Shown here piece after piece: positions 32,965-42,082 of a DNA stretch of 64,000 nt (the first letter of the stretch is position 1; each line of letters begins with the position of its first letter). The position numbers and the translations under genes are program-made. The notes under the pieces were generated by a model. That model did no database searches and had not been told where the DNA came from. It worked only from the letters and a program-made list of their open reading frames with translations. Where the stretch lies: assembly GCF_000272475.1 (NCBI RefSeq), contig NZ_AKFJ01000085.1, positions 248,001 through 312,000 on the forward strand, in the 5' to 3' direction. The DNA is from Novosphingobium sp. Rr 2-17 (GTDB lineage Bacteria; Pseudomonadota; Alphaproteobacteria; Sphingomonadales; Sphingomonadaceae).

Positions 32965-35874
32965 TCAGAACTTGGCGCGCGCGCCGAACTGGATGGTGCG
33001 GCCGTAGTGGTTGTTCTCGTAATTGCGGTTGGCGTAGGTGTCGGTGAACCGATAGCGGTAGGCATCGGTCAGGTTGTTGCCATCGACCGACAACTCAAGC
33101 CATTCGGTGACTTTGTAGCGAACCGCGGCATCGACGCTGGTGTAAGCGCCGTAGCCTTCGAAGATATTGTTGGTGCCGCTGGTCGCATCGACGAAAGGAC
33201 CACGGTAGCTGACCGATCCACGAATGCTGAATTTCCCGTCGTCGTAGTAGACCGTGGCGTTCCAGGCGCGCTTGGAAACGCCCAGAAGAGTCGAGTTGTA
33301 GACTTGCGACACGCCGGTGAGGGCGCAGGCGCCCGTCGTCGCATTGCGGGTGCAGGCGGAAACGGCCGGGCCGGTGATGGTGTAGTCCGCATTGCTCTTG
33401 ATGAGCGTCACGTTACCCTGGAAGCCCATGTGGCTGAACACCCCCGGCAAGAAGGTGAAGGGCAACTGCAACGCCACTTCGATACCTTTCAGGCTGGCAC
33501 CCGAGCCATTGACTTGCGAGGAGACGACGTATTCCTGGTTCGGGTCATAGTTGATGTACGCTGGCGAACTGGGCGAGAGTACCGAGCGATCCAAGCCAAG
33601 CTGCGGCAACGTGGCGACATAAGTGCCCGAAACCGGGAAGCTCTCGATCTTCTTGACGAACGCAGCCACCGAGAACAGCGCCTGGGGGGCGAAGTACCAC
33701 TCGACCGAAAGGTCGAAGTTGGTCGCGCGATAAGGATCGAGGAACGGGTTGCCGTACGTCACGCGGTAATTGAACCCATCAACCGAACCGCCCGGATTGA
33801 GATTGCCGAGCGAAGGCCGGGTAATGACCTTCGCGATCGCACCGCGCAAAATCACGTCGTGAGCCGGGTAGAGCGCCAAATTCATCGAGGGCAGCCAGTC
33901 ATCGTAGCTGCGTTGCACGGTGCCGGCGATCCCAGCCGTATAGCCCGTCGATCTCTGATTGGTATGCGCGTAGCGGATGCCGGCGTTACCGGCATATTCC
34001 AGGCCTAGTAGTTCGCCCTTCACATCGAATTGGAGGTAACCGCCCGAGGTTGTTTCTCGGACCTTGCGGTTCGACCCCAAGTCCTCGACCGCGGTGCGCT
34101 CGTAAAGGTTGGTGTAGTCTGTCGCAGCGGGAATATCGGCCACCAGCCAGGAACTGGTCGTGCCGTTGGGTTGTCCCGCGTCACCCAGGTTGACCAGTTG
34201 CGAAATCGCCGATGTTACCGGCAAGCCGTACGTGGTGGACGAGCAAGTCGTCGTACCAAGGATCAAGTCCGGCCGGCCATTGGTGCTGCAGGCCACGGTG
34301 TCGCGCTGCCACAACTGGGTGCGGAAATCGTACCGGCGCCAAACCGCGCCAGCTTTGATCTGAAAACCGTCCACTACGTCCCATTCGGTGCGCAACTGGC
34401 CGGTCTTGAAGCGGTTCTTCGTATAGGACGGGCGGTCTCGAACCTCGGCGAGTTGGAAGTTCGCTGGGTTGGTCACGTCGATACCGTACGTCAGCGTCGG
34501 CGACTTCATGTTCGAATAGTCGTAGCTGAAGCCGTTGGCGTTGCGGCTGTCATAAGCGATCGTCGTTTCGACCGGGGTCTTGGCATTCGACTGAGACATG
34601 CCGCCCAATGCCGTGAAACGAAACTTGTCGGTTACGTCCTGGTCCCAGGTTGCCCCGACTTGGTAGAACTCGGTCTGGGACTTGCGCAAGTAACTTTCGG
34701 TGCGGACGTAGGCATTGTTCAGCGTGGCGCTGACCATGTTGCCATTGCTGTCGTACACGGGATTGACGACATCGATGCCGCGTTCGTTGGAGCGGGCGAG
34801 CACTTCCAGCCACTGCTCGCGACGTTCCTCCTTGAACGAGGAGTACAGCCCATCGATAGAGATCTTCGTACGGTCGGTCGGCTCGAACTGGATCGAACCC
34901 GTCAGCCCCAAGCGGCGGCGATCGTGTTCGACGATGCCGTAGCGCGGGATGCGCGGATGGAACGACGTCGCAGCGGCGTCGCATGCTTCCGACGGACGGT
35001 AGGAGCCGCCGGACCTGACGGGGGTTCCACCAGTGGCACCGGGCACCGAGTAGAAGCACGGGGTGCCGTTGACCGAGTTGAAGTATGACTGGGACCAGCG
35101 CACCGTGTTATTGCCGGTCTCCAAAGTATCGGTGTGCGAATAGGCACCCGACAGAGCAATGCCCAGCGTGCCGGCCTCGTTTTTCCAAGACAGCATTCCC
35201 GCGATACGCGGGCCGACGTTCTTGGACAGATCGTTGTATGAACCTTGCACGTTAAGCACGGCGGTCAGGCCGGTCTTGCCCGAAAGCGGACTGCCGGTGT
35301 TGAGATCGACCACTGCGCCCAGAGACCCTTCGTCGAGGCTGGCTTCGGCGGTCTTGTGGACGACGAGACTGCTGAACAGTTCAGAGGCGAAGACGTTGAA
35401 ATCGAACGCGCGGTCGCGGTTGGCCGAAGCGCCATCCGAACTGGTGGCGATCGTCTCCAGTCCGTTGACGCGCACACGGGTGAATTGGGCACCCAGGCCC
35501 CGAACCGTGATCGCGCGGCCTTCGCCGCCGTCCTTCTGGATCGAAATGCCGGGAATGCGCTGTAGCGATTCGGCCAGGTTCTGGTCGGGGAACTTGGCCA
35601 TGTCTTCGGCGACCACCGCGTCCACCGCTGAGATCGACTGCCGCTTTAGGCTCAGGGCCGCTTCCAGTGATTTGCGATAGCCTGTGACGATGATGTCCTG
35701 AGCAGTCGCCTCGGGTGTTGCCTCGTCGGCACCTGGCGGCGTCGCGGTTGAGGTCTCAGGCGGCGGTGCATCCTGCGCAAAGGCGACGCCCGGCGACAGA
35801 CAAGGCAGCGTCAAAGCACTGCCTGCGAAAAGCGCGGCTTTCACTAGCGAAATTCCAGTAGCATGCTGGCGCAT
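32965..35874 (-). CDS. TonB-dependent receptor, polysaccharide type
   Basis: A 969-residue outer-membrane receptor of the large Xanthomonas/Caulobacter class (TIGR01782-like). It has a signal peptide (ending VAFAQ), a TonB box-like DIIVTGYR (about 63-70), the plug (LAESLQRIPGISIQKDGGEGRAITVRGLG) and a 22-strand barrel ending in IQFGARAKF. The ATG at 35874 has GAGGGG eight bases upstream. The LacI-type site B is 33 bases upstream. Import of pectin oligomers is inferred. Confidence 0.93.
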   Translation of the reverse strand: MRQHATGISLVKAALFAGSALTLPCLSPGVAFAQDAPPPETSTATPPGADEATPEATAQDIIVTGYRKSLEAALSLKRQSISAVDAVVAEDMAKFPDQNLAESLQRIPGISIQKDGGEGRAITVRGLGAQFTRVRVNGLETIATSSDGASANRDRAFDFNVFASELFSSLVVHKTAEASLDEGSLGAVVDLNTGSPLSGKTGLTAVLNVQGSYNDLSKNVGPRIAGMLSWKNEAGTLGIALSGAYSHTDTLETGNNTVRWSQSYFNSVNGTPCFYSVPGATGGTPVRSGGSYRPSEACDAAATSFHPRIPRYGIVEHDRRRLGLTGSIQFEPTDRTKISIDGLYSSFKEERREQWLEVLARSNERGIDVVNPVYDSNGNMVSATLNNAYVRTESYLRKSQTEFYQVGATWDQDVTDKFRFTALGGMSQSNAKTPVETTIAYDSRNANGFSYDYSNMKSPTLTYGIDVTNPANFQLAEVRDRPSYTKNRFKTGQLRTEWDVVDGFQIKAGAVWRRYDFRTQLWQRDTVACSTNGRPDLILGTTTCSSTTYGLPVTSAISQLVNLGDAGQPNGTTSSWLVADIPAATDYTNLYERTAVEDLGSNRKVRETTSGGYLQFDVKGELLGLEYAGNAGIRYAHTNQRSTGYTAGIAGTVQRSYDDWLPSMNLALYPAHDVILRGAIAKVITRPSLGNLNPGGSVDGFNYRVTYGNPFLDPYRATNFDLSVEWYFAPQALFSVAAFVKKIESFPVSGTYVATLPQLGLDRSVLSPSSPAYINYDPNQEYVVSSQVNGSGASLKGIEVALQLPFTFLPGVFSHMGFQGNVTLIKSNADYTITGPAVSACTRNATTGACALTGVSQVYNSTLLGVSKRAWNATVYYDDGKFSIRGSVSYRGPFVDATSGTNNIFEGYGAYTSVDAAVRYKVTEWLELSVDGNNLTDAYRYRFTDTYANRNYENNHYGRTIQFGARAKF

Positions 35875-35906
35875 GGTCACATCCCCTCACAACCCTTTCG
35901 GGCAAT

Positions 35907-35920
35907 TGATACCGGTGTCA
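35907..35920. promoter_or_regulatory. LacI-type operator B (TonB receptor)
   Basis: TGATACCGGTGTCA; on the minus strand TGACACCGGTATCA. It is nearly a perfect palindrome and lies 33 bases before the receptor start. Confidence 0.8.
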
Positions 35921-36038
35921 AAAGGGAGCGTGGCAACACGCGCTCTGATCTGACACCCTTCTCCCGCCCCCTGTTGAGGAGCAATTCGGCAATCCTAGCG
36001 GATCGTCTCCGGTTCCAAAGATCATGCTTGCGAGCTAT

Positions 36039-36052
36039 GGTAACCGGTGTCA
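36039..36052. promoter_or_regulatory. LacI-type operator C (pectate lyase)
   Basis: GGTAACCGGTGTCA, the reverse complement of TGACACCGGTTACC; 60 bases before the pectate lyase start. Confidence 0.85.
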
Positions 36053-36111
36053 TTACTGTGTGCCGTAGCGAGGTCGCTCTGTCAAGAACCTCTGCCATTG
36101 GGAGATACAAC

Positions 36112-37461
36112 GTGAAAATTAGAGCTCTAGCGAGCCAGATTTTGCTTTTATTCCTGACGCTTGCTCTTGCTCCCGGAACATCGTGGGCCAGTATTGCCGA
36201 ACCGACGCGCGGGGGTGAAGGCGGTCGGATCATCCGAGTCACGACTCTGGCGAAGGACGGCCCAGGCTCGCTCACGGCGGCGGTCGAAGCCAAGGGCAAG
36301 CGTATCGTCGTGTTCGAGGTGGGCGGTGTGATCGATCTCGGGCGCACCGTGCTCGACATCTCCGAACCCTTCCTCACCGTTGCCGGGCAGACCGCGCCTT
36401 CGCCCGGCATCACCATCATTCGCGGCGGTATCGATCTGAAAGGCCACGATGTCATCCTCAGCCATATCCGGGTGATGACCGGCGTGGATGGCCAGGCGAA
36501 GCTTTCGGGCTGGGAAGCGGACGCTTTCTCCACTGTCGCCGCGCACAACGTGATCGTCGAGCATTGCAGCTTCTTGTGGGCGCTCGACGAGAATATGTCT
36601 GCGTCCGGCCCGCGCTTTACCGGAAAGACGGTGGCCGAATGGCGCCAGCACACCAGCCACGACGTCCTGTTCCGCGAAAACCTGGCTGCAGAGGGGCTTG
36701 CCGATGCCAGCCATCCCAAGGGCGAGCATTCGAAAGGCTCGCTGGTGCACGATAACACCACCGCCATCACGTTCTACCGCAACTTGTGGGCGCACAACAT
36801 GGAACGCTCACCGCTGGTGAAAGGCGGGGCGCAAGTGCTGATGGTCAACAACATGATCTACGATCCGGGCCATCGCGCGGTGCATTACAACCTGATGGAA
36901 CTGGAGTGGGCGGGGCACGACTATGTCACTGGAGAAATCACCGCGATCGGCAACGTCATGCGTGCGGGTAACTCGACGGCGGACGGTCTGCCGTTCCTGA
37001 CCCTGGGGGGTGATGGCGACCTTGCGTGGTATGCCAAGGATAACATCAACGTCGATCGTTGGGGCAATCCGGCGCCGATGTTCGGTCGCTACGGCGTGAC
37101 CAAGGCCAAGGTGATCGAGAAAACCGCGCCGATGGCCGCGCCCGATGGCCTGGCGATCATGCCGGCGGCGGAATTGGAAACCAGCCTGCTCGCCTCGGTC
37201 GGAGCTCGCCCGTGGGACCGTGCGCCCGATGACATTCGCGTGCTGTTCTTCGTGGCAGAAGGGCGGGGCGGGATCATCGACGATGAAAAGGTCGTCGGCG
37301 GCTATCCGCATCCGGTGCCTAGCGAGGCTCCTTTCGTGGAGAAGGACTGGAACCTTACGACGATGACGCCCAAGTCCGGCGTCTATCCGGGTCAGAAGGC
37401 CGGCGCCCAGGAAAAGCTGTCGGACCGCGACAAGGCGATGCGGGCAGGGGAGGCGAAGTGA
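36112..37461 (+). CDS. Pectate lyase (PL1-like)
   Basis: A 449-residue secreted lyase that cuts polygalacturonate by beta-elimination. Starts at a GTG (36112) with GGGAGA eight bases upstream, followed by a signal peptide (KIRALASQILLLFLTLALA). The right-handed beta-helix shows FEVGGVIDLGRTVLDI, GGIDLKGHDVILSHIRVM and HNVIVEHCSFLWALDE. A catalytic-Arg segment NLWAHNMERSPLVKGG resembles the PL1 site. The GTGA junction couples it to the cupin gene. Under site C, it is a core gene of the pectin regulon. Confidence 0.88.
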   Translation: MKIRALASQILLLFLTLALAPGTSWASIAEPTRGGEGGRIIRVTTLAKDGPGSLTAAVEAKGKRIVVFEVGGVIDLGRTVLDISEPFLTVAGQTAPSPGITIIRGGIDLKGHDVILSHIRVMTGVDGQAKLSGWEADAFSTVAAHNVIVEHCSFLWALDENMSASGPRFTGKTVAEWRQHTSHDVLFRENLAAEGLADASHPKGEHSKGSLVHDNTTAITFYRNLWAHNMERSPLVKGGAQVLMVNNMIYDPGHRAVHYNLMELEWAGHDYVTGEITAIGNVMRAGNSTADGLPFLTLGGDGDLAWYAKDNINVDRWGNPAPMFGRYGVTKAKVIEKTAPMAAPDGLAIMPAAELETSLLASVGARPWDRAPDDIRVLFFVAEGRGGIIDDEKVVGGYPHPVPSEAPFVEKDWNLTTMTPKSGVYPGQKAGAQEKLSDRDKAMRAGEAK

Positions 37462-37847
37462 TCGCCGCGCTGCTGTTGGCGGCCGCCGCGCCGCCGATGG
37501 CGGTGATCGACGAGCGCGATACCGTGCGCGAGGAAGCGCCTCCGCACGGGGGCATCGGGATGAGCACTGCGTATCGCATTTCCGATGCTGTGCCCGCACC
37601 GCGCTCGATGGAATTTCGCCGCCGCGTCCTGCACAAGGGCGCGGCGATCGGCGAACACCCGATCGCGCACGACGAGGTTTATTACGTCCTGGCAGGCGAG
37701 GGCGAAGTGGTGTCCGACGGCCAGCGTGCGACGATGAAGCCGGGGATGACGGCCTATCTCTACGACGGCGCGGTAGTGGGGATCTGGCAGCGGGGCGAAG
37801 CGCCCTTGTCGCTGATCATCGCCTATCCCAATTCGCCAAGGAAGTGA
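37458..37847 (+). CDS. Cupin-domain protein with signal peptide
   Basis: A 129-residue single-cupin protein. It starts at GTG 37458, overlapping the pectate lyase stop by four bases. The first ~15 residues (MIAALLLAAAAPPMA) look like a short signal peptide, so it is probably periplasmic. The cupin motif 1 is GEHPIAHDEVYYVLAGEGEV with His, His and Glu as ligands; the second-motif His is missing. A role like KdgF (opening unsaturated uronate rings) is possible, but the export signal and missing ligand make this uncertain. Confidence 0.75.
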   Translation: MIAALLLAAAAPPMAVIDERDTVREEAPPHGGIGMSTAYRISDAVPAPRSMEFRRRVLHKGAAIGEHPIAHDEVYYVLAGEGEVVSDGQRATMKPGMTAYLYDGAVVGIWQRGEAPLSLIIAYPNSPRK

Positions 37848-37848
37848 C

Positions 37849-39423
37849 TTACACGCCTGGTTGGACGTAGGGCGCAGTGGCCCACAACTCGCGCTGCCAG
37901 CGGCGCGGGTCGTTTTGGATGCGCATCGTGTCGTCGAACATCATCGTTGCGCGATCGGGCAGGCGGTAGGGCGACCATTGGGGCAGCCCTGGCCGTCCGG
38001 TTTTCGCAAGGCCAGTGAAAGCCTGCATCATCGCCGCGCTGAGGCTGCGCGCTGCTGCGCCAGTGCCCGAATAGCTGCCCGGCGCGTCGATTGTGCCGAA
38101 GACGTAAGGGATGTCGTCGGTGTGCGCGGCGCCGCGCAAGGGATCGATGGGGGAGGTGCGGTCGAGTTGGTAGACCCAGGTGGCCTCGGCACCTGCTGCC
38201 GCGCGGGCGTCTGCCTCGATCAACTGGCCCGGCCAGGAGCGGCCATCGGTTGTGGCGGCGTAGTAGATTTGTTCGGGCGACCAGCCGGGCTGGCGGCGGC
38301 GATATTGCTCGACGACCCAGGCCGGATCGAGGTCGATCTTGATCTCGGGTTGGATGCGCGCGGGCAAGTTGTCCCACGTCAGGCCACGCAGCTTGGGGCC
38401 GCGCGGGTCGAGGAAGGCGCGGGTTTCGTCGCGAGTGTTGCCCAGAATCATTGGGATACCAAGCGATTGCGGCGCGGCGTTCGGCCAGAACGGGTGGCGC
38501 GGCAGGTTCGTCATGTCGAGCACCGGGCCGAAATAAACCGGGCCACCCATGATCGGATCGATGGCGTCGAGGCCCTCGACCAAGCGCTCGACCGGCATCG
38601 TGCGCAAGGCCTCGATGTGGCCGGGCGCCAGCTTGAGTTTTGCCAACAGCGCTTGCGTCCGGGCCCAGGCGTGGGCGGGGCCGCTGGCCTGGACTTGTTG
38701 GCCGCTCATTGTGGCGGCGGTGTGGAATAAACTCTGGGCTGCGGGCATCGCCATCAGGGTTGCGATCTTGGCGCCGCCGCCGGACTGGCCGAACACCATG
38801 ACCCTGGCGGGATCACCACCGAACGCGGCGATGTTGTTTTTAACCCATTGCAATGCAAGGATAAGATCGAGCTGCCCCAGGTTGCCGCTATCGGCATAGC
38901 GCGCCCCGAACGGTTTGAGCCAGGCGTAACCCAGGGCATTGAGGCGGTGGTTGACGGTTACGACGACGACGTCGCCTTGGGCGGCCAGTTTGGCGCCGTG
39001 GGTCAGCGGATCGGTGACCGAACCTGTCGTGTAGGCGCCGCCGTGGAAGTAGACCATCACCGCGCGGCGGGCTTTGGGGTTGGCGTCTGGAGTCCAGACG
39101 TTGAGGAAAAGGCAGTCTTCTGAATGGGTTGCCGAAGTGCTGGAGCGCTGCGGCGCGATCGGCGCGAACTCGGTGGCCCCCATAGGCACCCCGGTCCACG
39201 GTTCGGGAACCGCGCGGGCGAAGCGGGCGGCCCTCCCGTAGCGGATACCTTTGAACGCCAGCACGTCGTGTTCGACCAGATGTCGATAAGGTGTCGATAA
39301 GGTGCGGTTAAGGCGCGCTTGCGCCGGAACAGCGGCCAGCGCGGCCAAGGCAGCGGTGGATTTCAGCACTGTGCGACGCGTGGCCTCAGCGCCGGATGTC
39401 GCCTCCGCTGGCGGAAAAAGCAT
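37849..39423 (-). CDS. Tat-exported type-B carboxylesterase
   Basis: A 524-residue member of the carboxylesterase/lipase family (COG2272-like). A twin-arginine signal is seen (EATRRTVLKSTAALAALAAVPAQA). The oxyanion region is YFHGGAYTTGS, the nucleophile elbow FGQSGGGAK, and the catalytic Glu/His lie in TRDETRAF and AAHTDDIPYVFG. It starts 38 bases inside kdgK with GGGAGA in front, so it ends the kduI-kduD-kdgK operon. Removal of methyl or acyl groups from pectin fits the context. Confidence 0.88.
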   Translation of the reverse strand: MLFPPAEATSGAEATRRTVLKSTAALAALAAVPAQARLNRTLSTPYRHLVEHDVLAFKGIRYGRAARFARAVPEPWTGVPMGATEFAPIAPQRSSTSATHSEDCLFLNVWTPDANPKARRAVMVYFHGGAYTTGSVTDPLTHGAKLAAQGDVVVVTVNHRLNALGYAWLKPFGARYADSGNLGQLDLILALQWVKNNIAAFGGDPARVMVFGQSGGGAKIATLMAMPAAQSLFHTAATMSGQQVQASGPAHAWARTQALLAKLKLAPGHIEALRTMPVERLVEGLDAIDPIMGGPVYFGPVLDMTNLPRHPFWPNAAPQSLGIPMILGNTRDETRAFLDPRGPKLRGLTWDNLPARIQPEIKIDLDPAWVVEQYRRRQPGWSPEQIYYAATTDGRSWPGQLIEADARAAAGAEATWVYQLDRTSPIDPLRGAAHTDDIPYVFGTIDAPGSYSGTGAAARSLSAAMMQAFTGLAKTGRPGLPQWSPYRLPDRATMMFDDTMRIQNDPRRWQRELWATAPYVQPGV

Positions 39424-40396
39424 AAAGTTCTCCCGGTCCCACCAGAGTCATGTCGCCCGGTTGGGTGTGTTTGAGCACGGTATAGGCCAGGCCCGATTGC
39501 GCCATCGTCGCCACGTCCGCGCCCGACAGCCACTCGTGCAGCACGCCCGCCGCATAAGCATCGCCGGTGCCGACGCGATCGACGATGCCCATCACATCGA
39601 TCTCGCTGGTCTGGTGCGCGCGCTCGCGCGTGTCGACCCGTGCGGCGATGCGATGGTGCCCGGCGTTGACGATGTGGCGCGCGGTTGAGGCGATCACCTG
39701 CAGCTTGGGGAACGCGGCGAAGGCGGCCTCGGACGCTTCGCGGCGGCGCTCCGATCCGTCGCCGGAGAACGGCTTGCCCAGCAGCAGCGAGATGTCGCGG
39801 TGGTTGCCGATCATGATCGTGGCGCGCTGCATCAGCTCGGTCAGGATCGTGCGCGGATCGCACTCCCAAGCGTCCCACAGCATGGCGCGGTAGTTCATGT
39901 CGAAGCAAATCGGCACGCCGGCGGTCTCGGCTGCGGCCATTGCGCTGTGCCCCAGTGCAACGCCGCCAGGGCCGAGCGCCGGCGTGACCCCGGTCATGTG
40001 TAACAACCGGGCTCCCTCGAGAGCGGACGCGAAATCGAAATGGTCCGTGGAGGAGACGAACACGCTGCCCGCGCGATCGTATGTGATCGACGAGGGCCTC
40101 AAGCCCGCGCCGCTCTCGAGGAAATACAAACCCATGCGCCCCGCCGCGCGGCTGACGTGCGAGGTGTCCACACCCGCCGCACCCAGCGCCGAGCGTGCCT
40201 TGTCACCCAACGGCCCGTGCGGCAGGCGCGTCATCATGCTGACCCGGTGCCCCAGCGAGGCCAGCCCCGCTGCAACGTTGGCTTCCGCCCCGCCCACCGC
40301 CATGTCCAGGGCATCGCACTGCACCGTCAGCCGGTGGCCGGGGGTGGAAAAGCGCAGCAGCACTTCGCCGAAACACAGGACGTGGCCGGTCGTCAT
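39386..40396 (-). CDS. kdgK: 2-keto-3-deoxygluconate kinase
   Basis: Phosphorylates KDG to KDPG in pectin and uronate breakdown. A 336-residue PfkB protein with GEVLLRFSTPG at the N-terminus, GGAEANVAAGLASLG, and the anion hole/catalytic RVGTGDAYAAGVLHEW. Its start at 40396 lies one base past kduD. KDPG aldolase is not in the window. Third gene of the operon starting at kduI. Confidence 0.9.
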   Translation of the reverse strand: MTTGHVLCFGEVLLRFSTPGHRLTVQCDALDMAVGGAEANVAAGLASLGHRVSMMTRLPHGPLGDKARSALGAAGVDTSHVSRAAGRMGLYFLESGAGLRPSSITYDRAGSVFVSSTDHFDFASALEGARLLHMTGVTPALGPGGVALGHSAMAAAETAGVPICFDMNYRAMLWDAWECDPRTILTELMQRATIMIGNHRDISLLLGKPFSGDGSERRREASEAAFAAFPKLQVIASTARHIVNAGHHRIAARVDTRERAHQTSEIDVMGIVDRVGTGDAYAAGVLHEWLSGADVATMAQSGLAYTVLKHTQPGDMTLVGPGELYAFSASGGDIRR

Positions 40397-40397
40397 C

Positions 40398-41153
40398 TCA
40401 GCGCGCCAGCCAGCCGCCATCGACCGCCAGCACTTGCCCGGTCACATAGTCTGAAGCGGGTGAGGCGAGGAACACGGCAGCCCCGGCAATGTCTTCGGGG
40501 CGGCCCCAGCGACCGGTCGGGATACGCTCCAGGATCTGGCGGTTGCGCGTCTCGTCGCCTTGCAGCGCGGCGGTGTTGTTGGTGGCGATGTAGCCCGGTG
40601 CGATAGCGTTCACTTGCACGCCTCGTGCCGCAAGCTCGTTTGCCATCGCCTTGGTGACGCCACCGACGCCGGACTTGGCGGCGGCATAGCTGGGCACCCG
40701 GATGCCGCCCTGGAAGGTCAGCAGCGAGGCGATGTTGACGATCTTGCCGGCCCCGCGCTCCACCATGCCGCGCGCTGCCGCTTGGCTGAGGAAGAACAGC
40801 GTCTTGAGATTGGTGTCCATCACCGCGTCCCAATCGCTTTCCGAAAACTGGAGCAGATCGTCCCTGCGGATGATGCCGGCGTTGTTGACCAGAATGTCGA
40901 TCTTACCGAGACCAGCGACGGCTTCGTCCACGACGCGGCCCACCGGCTCGATCGAGGACAAGTCCGCCTTGATGTTCACACATCTGCGCCCGGTCGCCTC
41001 GATCAGCGCGATCGTTTCGGCAGGTTCGGAACGCCCGGCGAGCGCCACGTCGGCGCCGGCTTTCGCCAGCGCGACGGCAATCGCCTGGCCGATCCCGGTG
41101 TTGGCACCGGTAACCAGCGCGGCCTTGCCTTCCAGGCTGAAGGATAACGACAT
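40398..41153 (-). CDS. kduD: 2-deoxy-D-gluconate 3-dehydrogenase
   Basis: A 251-residue SDR that reduces 2,5-diketo-3-deoxygluconate to KDG. NAD-binding loop GANTGIGQAIAVALA, NNAGIIRRDDLLQF, catalytic SLLTFQGG with YAAAKSG, and APGYIATNNTAAL. The NNAGIIRRD motif and 251-residue length match KduD. It starts 5 bases after kduI and ends one base before kdgK. Confidence 0.92.
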   Translation of the reverse strand: MSLSFSLEGKAALVTGANTGIGQAIAVALAKAGADVALAGRSEPAETIALIEATGRRCVNIKADLSSIEPVGRVVDEAVAGLGKIDILVNNAGIIRRDDLLQFSESDWDAVMDTNLKTLFFLSQAAARGMVERGAGKIVNIASLLTFQGGIRVPSYAAAKSGVGGVTKAMANELAARGVQVNAIAPGYIATNNTAALQGDETRNRQILERIPTGRWGRPEDIAGAAVFLASPASDYVTGQVLAVDGGWLAR

Positions 41154-41158
41154 CGAAA

Positions 41159-41995
41159 CTACTGAAGCTGGCAGATGTCGAGGACGTTCATGTCGGTATA
41201 GTCGAGGTTTTCCCCGCCCATGGCCCAGATGAACGCGTACTTCTTGGTGCCCGAACCCATGTGGACCGACCACGGCGGGCTGATTACCGCTTCCTCGTTG
41301 GCGATCACGATGTGGCGCATCGCTTCGGGCTCGCCCATGTAGTGGAAGATGCGATCGTTTTCTTCGGGCAGGTCGAAGTAGAGGTAGATCTCGCTGCGGC
41401 GGTCGTGGAGGTGAGGCGGCATGGTGTTCCATACCGATCCTTCTTCCAGCACGGTCAGGCCCAGCAGCAATTGCGCGCTCTCGCACACGCCAGGGATCAC
41501 CAACTGGTAGATCGTGCGCTGGTTTGAATTGGCAAGGTCGCCGCGTGCCAGCGGGTTGGCCTGGTCGAGCGTGATGTGCTTGATCGGGCATGCCTTATGC
41601 GCCGGAACCGAGGCGATGTAGAACCGCGCGCCTTCGCCTTCGAAGATCACCTCGGTGCTGCCCATCGGTACGTAGAGGCATTCCTTGGTGTTCATTTCGA
41701 AGCGCTGGCCATCGACGGTGATGGCGCCGGGGCCGCCGATGTTGACGATGCCCGCTTCGCGGCGTTCCAGGAACGGGTGGCCTTCCGCGCTCTTGGGCTG
41801 GGTCTGCACCGGCAGCGCCAGCGGCTCGGCGCCCGGCACCGCGCCGCCGATCACGAAGCGTTCGTTGTGCGAGTAGTTGAGGTTGACCTTGCCCGCTTCG
41901 AACATGCCGCCGACCAGATAGCGCTGGCGCAATTCTTCGTTCGAAACGCACTCCATCATGTCGGGATGGGTGGCGTGATAGGTCTTGCAGAACAC
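41159..41995 (-). CDS. kduI: 5-keto-4-deoxyuronate isomerase
   Basis: Converts 5-keto-4-deoxyuronate to 2,5-diketo-3-deoxygluconate, after pectate lyase action. A GTG start at 41995 is preferred to the GTG at 42049: it has GGGAGAG six bases upstream and gives 278 residues, exactly the usual KduI size. The metal-binding cupin part is in [23 protein letters not shown] with His, His and Glu, and a later His. The LacI-type site D is 74 bases upstream. Confidence 0.93.
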   Translation of the reverse strand: MFCKTYHATHPDMMECVSNEELRQRYLVGGMFEAGKVNLNYSHNERFVIGGAVPGAEPLALPVQTQPKSAEGHPFLERREAGIVNIGGPGAITVDGQRFEMNTKECLYVPMGSTEVIFEGEGARFYIASVPAHKACPIKHITLDQANPLARGDLANSNQRTIYQLVIPGVCESAQLLLGLTVLEEGSVWNTMPPHLHDRRSEIYLYFDLPEENDRIFHYMGEPEAMRHIVIANEEAVISPPWSVHMGSGTKKYAFIWAMGGENLDYTDMNVLDICQLQ

Positions 41996-42068
41996 TGGAT
42001 ACTCTCCCGCTGGGTTTCGACCGATTGGGGCGGTCGCCTCGGCTGTCACAGCGTTCGTATCCGGATTA

Positions 42069-42082
42069 GGTAACCGGTGTCA
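42069..42082. promoter_or_regulatory. LacI-type operator D (kduI operon)
   Basis: GGTAACCGGTGTCA at the end of the lacI gene, overlapping its stop codon, 74 bases before the kduI start. Confidence 0.85.

Noticed and set aside
37458..37847. Naming the cupin gene kdgF
   Set aside because: Apparent signal peptide and loss of the second-motif His do not fit the cytoplasmic KdgF closely enough.
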